This document shows positions 42,716 through 52,422 of a DNA stretch of 64,000 nt, one piece after another (position 1 is the first letter of the stretch; every line of letters begins with the position of its first letter). Where the stretch lies: positions 930,001 through 994,000 of the forward strand of contig NZ_CP092832.1 in assembly GCF_022532105.1 (NCBI RefSeq), in the 5' to 3' direction. The notes beneath the pieces are model-generated. The model was not told where the DNA came from and searched no databases. It saw only the letters and a program-made list of their open reading frames with translations. Position numbers and translations under genes: made by a program. Source of the DNA: Flavobacterium sp. HJ-32-4 (GTDB lineage: Bacteria; Bacteroidota; Bacteroidia; Flavobacteriales; Flavobacteriaceae).

Positions 42716-43753
42716 ATGGACTTTACGTTTCTCGGCTCTTCCGGCATCCGCATAAGCAACTTGTGCCTGGGCACTATGACCTTTGGGCAACAGAACTCCG
42801 AAGCGGAGGGGCATTCCCAACTGGATGCGGCACTTGACGCCGGCATCAACTTTATCGATACGGCTGAAATGTATCCGGTTCCCGCGCGCGAAGCAACGTA
42901 CGGTGATACCGAGCGGATCATTGGTAGCTGGCTAAAGAAGTCAGGACGCCGATCTGATATCGTGTTGGCGAGTAAGATTGCCGGGCCGAACCGCGGACTC
43001 CCCTACATCCGCGAAGACATGCGCTATACGCCCGACACGATTCGTTTGTCGGTGGAAAAAAGCCTGTCGCGCCTGCAAACCGATTACATCGACCTTTACC
43101 AACTGCACTGGCCGGCCCGTAAAATGAACATGTTCGGGCAGTTGGGGTTTGTAGCACAGGAGGATGACTGGGAAGACAACATCTTTGAGATTCTCCAAAC
43201 CGTCCAGAAACTCATCGAAGAAGGGAAGATACGGGCTATCGGACTTTCGAATGAAGCGCCATGGGGCGTGATGCGGTTCCTTGAGGAAGCCAAACAAAAC
43301 GGATTGCCGCGTATCCAAAGTGTGCAAAATTCGTATTCGTTGTTGAACCGCACCTATGAAATCGGACTCGCCGAGTGTAGCCTTCGGGAAAATGTGCCGC
43401 TGTTGGCGTATTCACCGCTTGCCTTTGGTCGCCTTACGGGTAAGTTCCGAAACGGACAACAACCGGCGGAGGCGCGACTGACTTTGTTCCCGAATTTCGC
43501 ACGCTACAACTCGCCGGAAGCCATTGCGGCTACGGAAGCCTATGCTGAAATCGCGTCGGGTCACGGACTCACCTTAACGGAACTGTCGTTGGCCTTCATC
43601 CGCCAGCAACCGTTTGTGGGAAGTACCATCCTGGGTGCAACCAGCCTTGCGCAACTGGAAGAAAATATCAAAACGCTTTCGATCACCCTTGATGCGACCG
43701 TCCTTCGCGAAATCGAAGCGGTGCAGAAGCGATTCCCGAATCCGGCGCCTTAG
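42716..43753 (+). CDS. Aldo/keto reductase
   Basis: The protein has 345 residues from the ATG at 42716. It is a TIM-barrel NADP-dependent oxidoreductase. Motifs are GINFIDTAEMYP with the catalytic Asp and Tyr, LASKIAG (catalytic Lys), YIDLYQLHWPAR (His), and SVQNSYSLLNR and FVGSTILGATSLAQLEENI near the C-terminus for cofactor binding. It resembles the Tas/YghZ branch. The substrate is unknown. It is convergent with the next gene and overlaps it by 4 bp. Confidence 0.93.
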   Translation: MDFTFLGSSGIRISNLCLGTMTFGQQNSEAEGHSQLDAALDAGINFIDTAEMYPVPAREATYGDTERIIGSWLKKSGRRSDIVLASKIAGPNRGLPYIREDMRYTPDTIRLSVEKSLSRLQTDYIDLYQLHWPARKMNMFGQLGFVAQEDDWEDNIFEILQTVQKLIEEGKIRAIGLSNEAPWGVMRFLEEAKQNGLPRIQSVQNSYSLLNRTYEIGLAECSLRENVPLLAYSPLAFGRLTGKFRNGQQPAEARLTLFPNFARYNSPEAIAATEAYAEIASGHGLTLTELSLAFIRQQPFVGSTILGATSLAQLEENIKTLSITLDATVLREIEAVQKRFPNPAP

Positions 43754-45114
43754 TCAATAGCGAGCCGTTTCGTGGTGCGCTGCCCGTTGTCGTCGGCTAC
43801 GGTCAACAGATACATGCCCCGCGAAAACCCTTGTACGTTTAAAGTTGTTTCAGCTTCAGTCATTGTCTGTGAGGAAAGCTGTTTTCCGGTTAGGTCGTGT
43901 AAACTGACGGTAGCAGGCAAGGTGTGTCCTGACGTCTTCACCGAGACGAATTGTCGCCCCGGATTCGGATACAACGCGACGGTTGCGACGGAAAGATCGT
44001 CCACTCCCAATGACGTATCAATGATTTTATAGATACGACCGGCATTTCCGGCGACGTACAGTTCATTGTTGACGTCAACCCCGAAAGTCGTGTAGAAATT
44101 CGATCCGCTGAAAGTGGCCGAGTACGTGATCGCGCCTGATTCGTCGATATAGTTGATGCGGTTCTGGCAAAAATCGGCGAAGAAGTATTTCCCCACGAAG
44201 TTTGGATAGGCCGTACCGCGGTAAACATAGCCGCCGGTAACCGAACACCCGCCGGTTGACGCCTGGCTGTATTCGGCGAAAGGGGCCGTATAGGTCACGC
44301 CCGGTGTATTGCACGCGGCATATACCGACGTGCCTTCGTAGCATTTCCAGCCATAGTTGAGTCCGGCTGCGGTGGCGGGCGCTTTGTTGATTTCTTCCAT
44401 GACATCCTGCCCAACATCGCCGATCCACAGGTCGCCCGTTTCGCTGTCGAATGAGAATTTCCAGGGGTTGCGGAGCCCGACTGCCCAGATTTCATCGGCA
44501 CCGTCGATACCAACGTAGGGGTTATCGGCCGGAATGGCGTACGGACTTCCCCCGTCGACATCAATACGCAGCATTTTACCGAGTAAAAGGTCGAGGTTCT
44601 GCGCCCGATTCCCAGGGTCTCCGGCACTGCCGCCGTCACCCATACCGATGTAGAGATAGCCGTCGGGCCCGAATTTCAACGTGCCGCCGTTGTGGTTGGA
44701 AAAGGGTTGGTCAATGGTTAAAAGGATGGAGGCCGAAGCGGTATCGGCCAGGTCGGGATCGCTGCTGCTCACAGAATAGCGCGCGATGACCGTATTACCA
44801 CTCGAATTGACATAGTTGATGTAGAAATAGCCGTTTGTGGCATAGTTGGGATGGAAAGCCAGTCCCAACAAACCCTGCTCGTTACTGCTGCCCAGCATGT
44901 TCGACGGCAGTTGAAGGAAGGGTGTGGCTTTGGTCGTGCCATCGGGATTGAGGATCTTGATGCGACCGACTTTTTCGACCACGAACAGGCGAGAATCGCC
45001 GGCGTTGACAACTTCGGTAATGCCGCTGAATCCCTGGGCAAAGAGCTGGATGTTGACCGTCTGTGCCGAAAGTGGCAGGCCAATCAGGATGAGAAAGAGG
45101 TATAAGTGTTTCAT
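43750..45114 (-). CDS. PQQ-dependent sugar dehydrogenase family protein with T9SS sorting domain
   Basis: The protein has 454 residues and a signal peptide (LYLFLILIGLPLSAQ). The six-bladed propeller has ITEVVNAGDSRLFVVEKVGR, GLLGLAFHPNY, NHNGGTLKFGPDGYLYIGMG with DGGSAGDPGNRAQN, GLRNPWKFSFD and DVGQDVMEEIN, all hallmarks of the soluble glucose/sorbosone dehydrogenase family. The last 75 residues form a type A sorting domain (LYPNPGRQFVSVKTSG, LHDLTGKQL, GFSRGMYLLTVADDNG). It is exported by the type IX system. PQQ itself may be imported, as no pqq genes are here. Confidence 0.92.
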   Translation of the reverse strand: MKHLYLFLILIGLPLSAQTVNIQLFAQGFSGITEVVNAGDSRLFVVEKVGRIKILNPDGTTKATPFLQLPSNMLGSSNEQGLLGLAFHPNYATNGYFYINYVNSSGNTVIARYSVSSSDPDLADTASASILLTIDQPFSNHNGGTLKFGPDGYLYIGMGDGGSAGDPGNRAQNLDLLLGKMLRIDVDGGSPYAIPADNPYVGIDGADEIWAVGLRNPWKFSFDSETGDLWIGDVGQDVMEEINKAPATAAGLNYGWKCYEGTSVYAACNTPGVTYTAPFAEYSQASTGGCSVTGGYVYRGTAYPNFVGKYFFADFCQNRINYIDESGAITYSATFSGSNFYTTFGVDVNNELYVAGNAGRIYKIIDTSLGVDDLSVATVALYPNPGRQFVSVKTSGHTLPATVSLHDLTGKQLSSQTMTEAETTLNVQGFSRGMYLLTVADDNGQRTTKRLAID

Positions 45115-45193
45115 AGCAAGTAGATTGAATACACAAGGTACGGTTTTTTCCGAAACAGACTATCGCTAAACGAACATGGCTTGCCGATAAAAG

Positions 45194-45223
45194 ACAAAAC
45201 CGCAACGTGTGCTGCGGTTTTGT
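45194..45223. terminator. Bidirectional-looking intrinsic terminator
   Basis: ACAAAACCGCA, 8-nt loop, TGCGGTTTTGT: a perfect 11-bp stem about 20 bp after the stop of the MuiA-like gene (minus). Confidence 0.8.
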
Positions 45224-45240
45224 AGAGGAGCGTGTAGTCG

Positions 45241-46875
45241 TTACAGGTTTGAAATGACCTTGTCTTTCGGTGAGCGCACTTTATAACTTATACGCACTTT
45301 TTTGGTTTCGTTTGGTTTCAGCTCCAATTCCCACGTGAGGATGCCGGTTTCGGTATTCACCTTCGCGCCATCACTTTGTTTGAGTTCGATCTCCATTTCT
45401 TTGTCGGTACTCAGCGGGTATTGGTCTTTCAGCATCAGCGAAACGGCTTCTTTTTTATTGTTACGGACGGTGATCTCATACGTAAACGTCTGTTCTTTTT
45501 TCGACGAAAGGAACTTGGTGCCCGATTTGTCTTCTAGTTTTTCCCGCTTGACGGAAATCTTCCGGTCACGCCCCATGCTCAGGTTCAGCGAGTCGGATGT
45601 TTGGTTGGCGTTCAGCATCGTCTTGCCTACATACATATTTTCGAAGATGATGTTCGCCTCGCCCGGCAACAGGTTGTATTGCGAATAGTCGCCAATGCGT
45701 GCCAACAGGAAGGCATCGTCGTCGGCCCTTGGTGCGGCGTAGAATTTATAGTTGGCCGGTAATTTCAACTGTTTCAGGTTGACGCTGTGGGGTTTTCCGT
45801 TCGATGCCACGTCGTATGGAATGTCGATGTCGAATGAGACGTTGAGTTGGTTTTCGGTGATGGAGGTGAAATCAGAGACGCCGTCATAATCTTGTAAAGT
45901 TGATGCTGCGCCAGGAGTAGCTGTCGACAAAACGTTCTGCATTGTTTTCTCTTTTCTACCCGGAGCCGTTACCACTACCTCGCTTAGATCAGCATACCCA
46001 TATGACATCGGTATATAATACTGCAAAAACCACGCATTCAAAATCGGAGCCGTATTGCTCTGCGACGGATTGCCACTTGAGAGTTTGAGGTTGATTTGTT
46101 TCCAGTCGATGCCGGTGCTTTGCCATACCTGACCCTTGTAGGCCACTTCAATCGGTGCGGAAATCGAGTTCACCCGCAGGTCGTAAAACGGCCGCCAACC
46201 CGCAGATGGCGTCAGGTAGGCAATTTCAAATAGTACATTGCCGGCCGATTCGTTCATGACCTGCAGCACGAGTTTGCCACGTGAGATTTTTTCGCTTTTC
46301 TGGCTGTCGATTTCCAGGCGGTTTTTGAGTTCGGCCAGGCGTTTCTGCTGGTCTTTGAGTTTTTCATCGAGGTCGTCAAAGGCGTTCGCGGCCTTGAGTC
46401 GTTCGCTGCGGTAATACGCCATCAGTTTCGCCAGTTCGACAGCGGTTCCCGAAGCTGTACTGGTCACTTTTTGGTTGGCGTCGAGGAGTTCGATGGCTTT
46501 TGCTTCCGCATCCTTGAGGTTAATGGTCCGCTGCACCTGCTTTTCCAATAGCTGGATGCTATCCCGGACGGCCTTTACTTCACGGCTGTTCTCATCCAAT
46601 TCATATTCTTTGATATAATTGTTGGTAAACTGCGACGAGAGAACGGTCACGCTCGAAGGCGCGCCAATCCGGATGGTGTTTTCCAGCAACTGGTCGGCGA
46701 CGTTCTTGATGACGATTTCACTGGTTCCTTTCGGGAGCGACACCGTGGCCGTCTGCGATAATTCGGCGGCGTTACTGTAAACGTTGGCCGCCAGCACCTT
46801 CGCGGAGGTGAAGACGGGCTTTTGTGCCACGGCAAGCGAACTGCCGCAAAGCAACATAAAAAGAAGTTTCTTCAT
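45241..46875 (-). CDS. DUF4139 / MuiA-like exported protein
   Basis: The protein has 544 residues with signal peptide MKKLLFMLLCGSSLAVAQ. The N-terminal DUF4140 part has LPKGTSEIVIKNVADQL. A coiled coil covers about 95-200. The DUF4139 part starts at ISYL-type strands (NVLFEIAYLTPSAGWRPFYD) and ends with WELELKPNETKKVRISYKV. Residues about 297-345 contain an insertion starting LSEVVVTAPGRKEK, which looks like the start of a TonB-receptor plug rather than the family fold. The role is unknown; the name comes from a mucoidy inhibitor gene. Confidence 0.85.
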   Translation of the reverse strand: MKKLLFMLLCGSSLAVAQKPVFTSAKVLAANVYSNAAELSQTATVSLPKGTSEIVIKNVADQLLENTIRIGAPSSVTVLSSQFTNNYIKEYELDENSREVKAVRDSIQLLEKQVQRTINLKDAEAKAIELLDANQKVTSTASGTAVELAKLMAYYRSERLKAANAFDDLDEKLKDQQKRLAELKNRLEIDSQKSEKISRGKLVLQVMNESAGNVLFEIAYLTPSAGWRPFYDLRVNSISAPIEVAYKGQVWQSTGIDWKQINLKLSSGNPSQSNTAPILNAWFLQYYIPMSYGYADLSEVVVTAPGRKEKTMQNVLSTATPGAASTLQDYDGVSDFTSITENQLNVSFDIDIPYDVASNGKPHSVNLKQLKLPANYKFYAAPRADDDAFLLARIGDYSQYNLLPGEANIIFENMYVGKTMLNANQTSDSLNLSMGRDRKISVKREKLEDKSGTKFLSSKKEQTFTYEITVRNNKKEAVSLMLKDQYPLSTDKEMEIELKQSDGAKVNTETGILTWELELKPNETKKVRISYKVRSPKDKVISNL

Positions 46876-46924
46876 ACAAGTGTTTTTTGGTTAGGAGCCG
46901 AAATCCGGGCCAAAGGTTGGAACG

Positions 46925-48892
46925 TCAGAAATTAAATTCATCATCCACTGCCGTTGAGTCGACGGCAATCGAGTCGGGTTGGTGGATGCGGATGAAACTT
47001 TTGGCGCGTCCGGAGATGACCACCGGCAGCGATTTGTAAATCGTATCATCGGCTGTAAGCAAGCCGCGGCGCATCATCAGATTCGTCAGGAAGTCCTGTT
47101 TCTGTATGGCAGACTTGCGCAGGTTGCCATCGCCACCGAACTGCCACATAAAGCCTTTGGGCCTCGGGATGATATTGGCCAGGAAGAGGCATTCGTTCAA
47201 CGACAGGGCCGACGGATGTTTGTCAAAATAAAAGCGGCTCGCTTCGCCCACACCATAGATGTCAGGCCCCCATTCGATGATGTTGAAATATACTTCCAGC
47301 ATCCGTTCTTTGCTGACGATGCGGTTGTTTTCCATGATGTAAACCAGCAGGATTTCCTCCAACTTCCGCGACAGCGTTTTCTCCCGCGTCAGGAACACGT
47401 TTTTGATCAACTGCATGCTGATGGTGCTGGCGCCGCGTGAGAACTTCCTCGTCCGGATGTTCTTGATGATCGACTGCCGGAACGCTTCGGCAATAAAGCC
47501 TTTGTGATGGAAGAATGACGGATCTTCTGTCGTCAGCACGCATTTTCGCAGGTAGGGTGATATCTGGTCGAGCGGCGTGAAATCAGGGTTGGCGGTTCCG
47601 ACGAGGACGCCGCGTTGCACCCGTCCGTGGTCAATGGCATGGTACACAAAATCGCCGTTGAGTTTGTTCAGGTTGGCTTCGCCGTATTTGGTGATGCGCA
47701 GGTTTTCTTTTTTCAGCGAACTGTCGAACACCAGGTCTTTCGGGTTGTTCTTGTTGAATTTGAAATCGAGGCGGTAGCTAAACGACCCCTCGGCTTCCAT
47801 CCCTTCAAAATGGGTGAAAAGGCCGGTTGGCAGTGAGGTGATGAAGTCCTGCGCTTTTATTTTCGGGATGTCGACCTTCAGTTGGTAGATGGTATCGCTT
47901 TCAGTAGAATAGGAGAGATACGGGTGGAATTTGACTTTGTTCAGCGTCACGGTCGAGGCGCTGTCAACCGACACGAAATCTTCCCCTAGCAGGAAGCGGT
48001 AATCGAACCGGGCGTTGCGGATCACCACGTCTTTGCTAGCCACTTTCGGATGGTTGATATGGAGGTTGGCCACTGAGGTAAAGCCGTCGATGTGAAGTTC
48101 GCCTCCGTCCATATCGATGTTGTCAACTTTCAGCCGCACCGAGTCAAAGCGGGCTTTCAGGTTATAACGCTCGTCGAGATACGGCATTCGGATGGCGCCG
48201 GTGTCGCGGTTGAAAAACCGGATATCCGCCTGGTTGTCGCGCGGATCGGCGAAACCCGTAATGCGCCAGCGTTGCCGGAAGGTGTTGGTCTGCACGGCGA
48301 TGGCACTTTCCAGTTGTTCATCTGCCAGGGTGAGTTGTTGCAGGTCGACCCGTGCATTTTTACCATTGTCATGGATAATGAACGCGAGCCGTTCGATTTT
48401 CATATCGGTCGGCACCAGGTTCAGCAATTTCGAAATGAGTCGGTTGGCGAGTTCCGCATAATCACGACCGGAGCTGTCGTCTTCCGCTTTTTCGTCTTTT
48501 GTGCGATGAAGGAAGGCATCGAAGTTGGTAATCGAATCTTTCCGAACCAATTGCACGAATCCGTTCGACACTTCCAACGTCCCAATTTGGATGTCGCCTT
48601 TCAGCAACGGCCAAAACCCGATACGGGTGCGTACTTTCCGGATGCGGAGCAGGGTGTCGGCTTCCTTCGGGGTTAGGGTCACATCCTGAAGGCGTATGCC
48701 CATTAACCCGTCGAACTCGGCATGTTGGATGGTGAGGGTACTGTTGTAGTCGCGGTCGAGCTTGGCCGAAATCCGTCCAATCGCTGCCTGTAGGAGTGAA
48801 TCACGGAAAACAAAGAACAGGATGACCAACAAGGCCAGTATTCCGGCGACGATCGCCAGGATGCGGTAGAGTTTCTTTTTCCGTATCGCCAT
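46925..48892 (-). CDS. Membrane-anchored peptidoglycan glycosyltransferase-domain protein
   Basis: The protein has 655 residues. A membrane anchor at about 8-30 (ILAIVAGILALLVILFFVF) is followed by an AsmA/DUF-like region of about 380 residues. The GT51 domain then has LRKCVLTTEDPSFFHHKGF with the catalytic Glu (EDPSFF), RKFSRGASTISMQLIKNVFL, RKLEEILLVYIMENN, and YFNIIEWGPDIYGVGEASR. It has no transpeptidase domain. It polymerises lipid II in the periplasm. It is last in the panC-to-radA run, 6 bp after radA. Confidence 0.88.
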   Translation of the reverse strand: MAIRKKKLYRILAIVAGILALLVILFFVFRDSLLQAAIGRISAKLDRDYNSTLTIQHAEFDGLMGIRLQDVTLTPKEADTLLRIRKVRTRIGFWPLLKGDIQIGTLEVSNGFVQLVRKDSITNFDAFLHRTKDEKAEDDSSGRDYAELANRLISKLLNLVPTDMKIERLAFIIHDNGKNARVDLQQLTLADEQLESAIAVQTNTFRQRWRITGFADPRDNQADIRFFNRDTGAIRMPYLDERYNLKARFDSVRLKVDNIDMDGGELHIDGFTSVANLHINHPKVASKDVVIRNARFDYRFLLGEDFVSVDSASTVTLNKVKFHPYLSYSTESDTIYQLKVDIPKIKAQDFITSLPTGLFTHFEGMEAEGSFSYRLDFKFNKNNPKDLVFDSSLKKENLRITKYGEANLNKLNGDFVYHAIDHGRVQRGVLVGTANPDFTPLDQISPYLRKCVLTTEDPSFFHHKGFIAEAFRQSIIKNIRTRKFSRGASTISMQLIKNVFLTREKTLSRKLEEILLVYIMENNRIVSKERMLEVYFNIIEWGPDIYGVGEASRFYFDKHPSALSLNECLFLANIIPRPKGFMWQFGGDGNLRKSAIQKQDFLTNLMMRRGLLTADDTIYKSLPVVISGRAKSFIRIHQPDSIAVDSTAVDDEFNF

Positions 48893-48898
48893 AAAGTA

Positions 48899-50260
48899 TT
48901 AACCGAAGAGAACGCTGGCTACTTCCTCGATATTGCTCACGAGGTGCACGCGAATCAGGGTATCCTTCAAAGATACTTTATTGTATTTGGATATGAAAAT
49001 GGTCGAGAAGCCCAGTTTTTCCGCTTCCTGTATGCGTTGGTCGACGCGGTTTACGGGCCTGATTTCGCCCGAAAGGCCGACCTCCCCGGCAAAACAGAAG
49101 TCTTTCCCCACCGCGATATCCTCGTTTGAGGAAAGTATCGCAGCCACCACGGCCAGGTCAATCGCCGGATCATCCACGCTGATGCCGCCGGTGACGTTGA
49201 GGAAGACGTCTTTGGCGCCGAGGCGGAATCCGGCGCGTTTTTCCAGAACGGCCAGTATCATGTTGAGGCGTTTGGCGTTGTAGCCGGTGGTGCTCCGTTG
49301 CGGTGTTCCGTATACGGCTGAACTCACCAGGGCCTGGATTTCAATCATCAGCGGGCGCATGCCTTCCAACGTGGTGGCAATGGCGGTGCCCGACAATTCC
49401 TCTTCCCGATGGGAAATCAGGATTTCGGACGGGTTGGATACTTCCCGAAGTCCGGAACCCTGCATTTCGTAAATCCCCAGTTCCGCAGTGGAACCAAAGC
49501 GGTTCTTAAGGGATCGCAGGATGCGGTAGACGTGGTTGCGGTCGCCTTCAAACTGCAGGACGGTGTCGACCATGTGCTCGAGGATCTTCGGCCCGGCGAT
49601 GGTACCGTCTTTGGTGATATGGCCAATCAGGATAACAGGCACGTTGCTTTCTTTCGCGAATTTGATTAATTCGGCGGTACACTCGCGAATTTGGGAAATG
49701 CTTCCGGGCGACGAATCGATATAATCGGTATGCAGCGTCTGGATCGAGTCGATGATCAGGATTTCAGGATCGAGTTCCGCGACCTGTCGGAAGATCTGCT
49801 GCGTCTTGGTTTCGGTCAGGATGTAGCAATTGTCTTCGCGCTGGGTGATCCGGTCAGCGCGCATCTTGATCTGTTTCTGGCTTTCCTCGCCTGATACATA
49901 AAGAGTTCGGAAGGGAAGCAGCAGCGCGATCTGCAGCAGTAACGTAGATTTGCCAATACCGGGTTCGCCCCCTAACAGGGTCAACGATCCGGGTACCAGG
50001 CCCCCGCCGAGTACGCGGTCGAGTTCACCATCGCCGGTTGGCAGACGGAATTCCTGGGCGGAATCTATTTCTTTTACGCGAAGGGGTTTTGCCGCCTTCC
50101 GGGTTTCGGTAGCGGTCGGTTTCCAACTGGTTTTCTCTTCTTTCTGGATGACTTCCTCTACAATGGTGTTCCATTGTTTACAGGCGGTGCACTGACCTTG
50201 CCACTTCGGGAATTGGGTGCCGCAGTTCTGGCAGAAAAAAGCCGTTCGTATTTTTGACAT
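48899..50260 (-). CDS. radA: DNA repair ATPase RadA
   Basis: The protein has 453 residues. The zinc finger has CQNCG and CTACK. Walker A is GGEPGIGKST; Walker B is EILIIDSIQTL; the RadA motif KNRFGSTAELGIYEM lies in the middle. The C-terminal Lon-like domain follows. RadA helps branch migration in recombinational repair. Its start overlaps the esterase stop by one base. Confidence 0.96.
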   Translation of the reverse strand: MSKIRTAFFCQNCGTQFPKWQGQCTACKQWNTIVEEVIQKEEKTSWKPTATETRKAAKPLRVKEIDSAQEFRLPTGDGELDRVLGGGLVPGSLTLLGGEPGIGKSTLLLQIALLLPFRTLYVSGEESQKQIKMRADRITQREDNCYILTETKTQQIFRQVAELDPEILIIDSIQTLHTDYIDSSPGSISQIRECTAELIKFAKESNVPVILIGHITKDGTIAGPKILEHMVDTVLQFEGDRNHVYRILRSLKNRFGSTAELGIYEMQGSGLREVSNPSEILISHREEELSGTAIATTLEGMRPLMIEIQALVSSAVYGTPQRSTTGYNAKRLNMILAVLEKRAGFRLGAKDVFLNVTGGISVDDPAIDLAVVAAILSSNEDIAVGKDFCFAGEVGLSGEIRPVNRVDQRIQEAEKLGFSTIFISKYNKVSLKDTLIRVHLVSNIEEVASVLFG

Positions 50261-51402
50261 TACTTAATCTCGCCGTTTTTCATGGCTTCTGCTTTTTCAA
50301 GCATCATATCTTTGGTGAGGTCGCCGATTTCGTCTAACAGATAGGCATTCTGGTAGGCTTTCGCCGCTTTTTTGGTGTCGCCCTTTTTCTCATAGTACAT
50401 GCCCATGTGGTATTGGGAAAGCATCGACTTTGGATAGGCCTTTTTAGAAAGCGCCGCCAGTTTTTCGAAATCGTCGTAGGTTTTGTTTTTCAGGATGGCC
50501 GCTTCGATGGCTTTGAAGTCACCGATACGAATCGGCATGTCCATTCCGTAGGATTTGCGGACGGTTTCGTATTTCTTCGTCAGGTATTCGACATATCCGC
50601 CGGGCATCGTCACGATTTTCTCCTGGAATTCCTTGGTGGAAATAGGTTGATATGGTCCGAAGATGTGGTAAAGCGCATCCGGGATGGCGTGTAATACCAT
50701 CGAATAGTGCGTGGCGCCGAGGTATTCCTCATAACGATAATGCAGGTTGTCGTTCTTGACGGTCTTGATGTTCGTGTCCACAATCTGAATGTTCTGCAGG
50801 TCATTGGGCAGGTCGCCATCGGCAGCGGAGAGAAAATAATAGACCGGCTTTTTCAAAGTCATCAGCATGGTCGGAATCCGTTCGCGCATCTGTTCGCCGA
50901 ACTCGGGGCTTAAGGAAATATAGGCTGAAAACAAGGGGTCTTCTTTGTATAGCCACAGGTTCATAAAGCCGGCGGTCAGGTCATGGCCCGCTACGATGCG
51001 AAACGGGGCAATACGGTATTTCTTCTCAAGGGCCGGAATCAATTCTGCCCCTATGAACTCAAAGAAATGCGCGCCGGTTTCCGTCGGTAGTCCTTCCTGG
51101 TCGAGGGTCGTGTCTGCCTCACGCTCACCTTTCATGTCTACCCCCACGATGATCACTTCCGGAAGGTCATCCCAGTAGTTGCCATATGCGAAGGCTCCGT
51201 CAAAGGCGTCAAGCAGGTATTCGCCGTCGAATAACAGCAGTAGTGGATATTTCCGGTTCTTGTCTTTGCCGTACGAAAGCGGAAGCGACACGGTGAAGGT
51301 GCGATCTGCATTCAGCTTTTCCGAAAAAAGGGTGTCGCGACTACGTTGTGCGTATGAACCGACACAAAAAAAGGCAAGCAGCAGAATAAGACTCTTTTTC
51401 AT
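50260..51402 (-). CDS. Esterase-family alpha/beta-hydrolase without nucleophile Ser, plus TPR
   Basis: The start is at the ATG at 51402, giving 380 residues with a signal peptide (SLILLLAFFCVGSYAQ). The fold matches the IroE/Fes-like esterase family (YPLLLLFDGEYLLDAF, PEVIIVGVDM). At the nucleophile elbow GHSxGG is replaced by GHDLTAG, with Asp141 where Ser should be. A TPR-like pair of helices ends the chain (MGMYYEKKGDTKKAAKAYQN). It is probably not an active serine hydrolase (inference). It lies within the panC-radA run. Confidence 0.82.
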   Translation of the reverse strand: MKKSLILLLAFFCVGSYAQRSRDTLFSEKLNADRTFTVSLPLSYGKDKNRKYPLLLLFDGEYLLDAFDGAFAYGNYWDDLPEVIIVGVDMKGEREADTTLDQEGLPTETGAHFFEFIGAELIPALEKKYRIAPFRIVAGHDLTAGFMNLWLYKEDPLFSAYISLSPEFGEQMRERIPTMLMTLKKPVYYFLSAADGDLPNDLQNIQIVDTNIKTVKNDNLHYRYEEYLGATHYSMVLHAIPDALYHIFGPYQPISTKEFQEKIVTMPGGYVEYLTKKYETVRKSYGMDMPIRIGDFKAIEAAILKNKTYDDFEKLAALSKKAYPKSMLSQYHMGMYYEKKGDTKKAAKAYQNAYLLDEIGDLTKDMMLEKAEAMKNGEIK

Positions 51403-51452
51403 GAGGGGAAACCGCACACCTCTGGTTCAGGCTGTACGGGAGTCTAAAATAG

Positions 51453-52418
51453 CTAAATTTTAGTTTTAGGCGTGAAGGTTAACGCCAAAAAGCCAAAAAT
51501 ACCGAGGAAAACCGTTATAACGAACTGGGATGTCCATACAATCCAGCCGAAAGCGGTGCCGGCTTCGCGTGGAACGGCATATAGAAAGAGGATACTCGCG
51601 ACCAGTGGAGGGAAGAAACCAAAACCGCCGTTGGTGAAGGCGATGACCAAACTTCCGATGACAAATGCCACCAACACCGAGCCAAACGAGATGCCCGAGG
51701 TTTCGTCGAGTGCCAGGGTAGTGGTGTAGAACATAAGTACATAGGAAATCCAGATCAGGAGGGTTTCCAACAGGAACATCCCTTTATGCGGAATGCGAAA
51801 AACACTGATGGCCCCTTCCTTGAGCCCATTGACTTTTTCCTTCAGCAGCAGCACGAGTTTCCATTCCGATTTGAAATAGAGATACAGCGAAATAAGCATC
51901 CCTACGAGACAAATCACCGCCAGGATGAGCAGTTTTTTGATGGGGATATGTTGCAGCAGGAAATCACGGAGCGTGTCATATTCCCAAACCACCGCCGCAA
52001 GGATGAACGCCAGCAACAGAAAGAAATCGACAATCCGCTCTGCGACAATTGTCCCGAAAGCTTTGTCGAAAGGAACGCCCCGGTAGTTTTTCAGCACGAG
52101 GGCCCGTGAAAATTCGCCGGATCGCGGAATGGTAAGGTTGACGAAATACCCGATGCTGACCGCCAGGAAATTGAGTCGGAATTCGGGTTTGACACCGATT
52201 TGGGCGAGCGTATGCCGCCACCGGTGGGCCCGTAATATATATCCGGACACGGCCAGCGCGAGCGAGAGCGCAACGTAATAATAGTTGGCCGTGACGAAAT
52301 ACGACTTCATCACATCGCGTTCGGCCGGTGAAAACGAGCAGTAGGAATACACGGTGAAGGCCAATCCGAGAAGAAGAGGAATGACGGCGCCCGCGATGGT
52401 TTTCAGCTTGGTCGACAC
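51453..52418 (-). CDS. UPF0104 / lysylphosphatidylglycerol synthase-like membrane protein
   Basis: The protein has 321 residues and starts at GTG 52418, 4 bp after the panD stop. About eight membrane segments are seen (AGAVIPLLLGLAFTVYSYCS, YVALSLALAVSGYILRAHRW, FFLLLAFILAAVVWEY, LLIWISYVLMFYTTTLAL, VLVAFVIGSLVIAFTNGGFG). RSGEFSRALVLKNYRGVPFD and ERIVDFFLLL match the family. The synthase catalytic domain of MprF is absent, so the substrate is uncertain; flippase-like activity is possible. Confidence 0.88.
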   Translation of the reverse strand: MSTKLKTIAGAVIPLLLGLAFTVYSYCSFSPAERDVMKSYFVTANYYYVALSLALAVSGYILRAHRWRHTLAQIGVKPEFRLNFLAVSIGYFVNLTIPRSGEFSRALVLKNYRGVPFDKAFGTIVAERIVDFFLLLAFILAAVVWEYDTLRDFLLQHIPIKKLLILAVICLVGMLISLYLYFKSEWKLVLLLKEKVNGLKEGAISVFRIPHKGMFLLETLLIWISYVLMFYTTTLALDETSGISFGSVLVAFVIGSLVIAFTNGGFGFFPPLVASILFLYAVPREAGTAFGWIVWTSQFVITVFLGIFGFLALTFTPKTKI

Positions 52419-52422
52419 AGGA

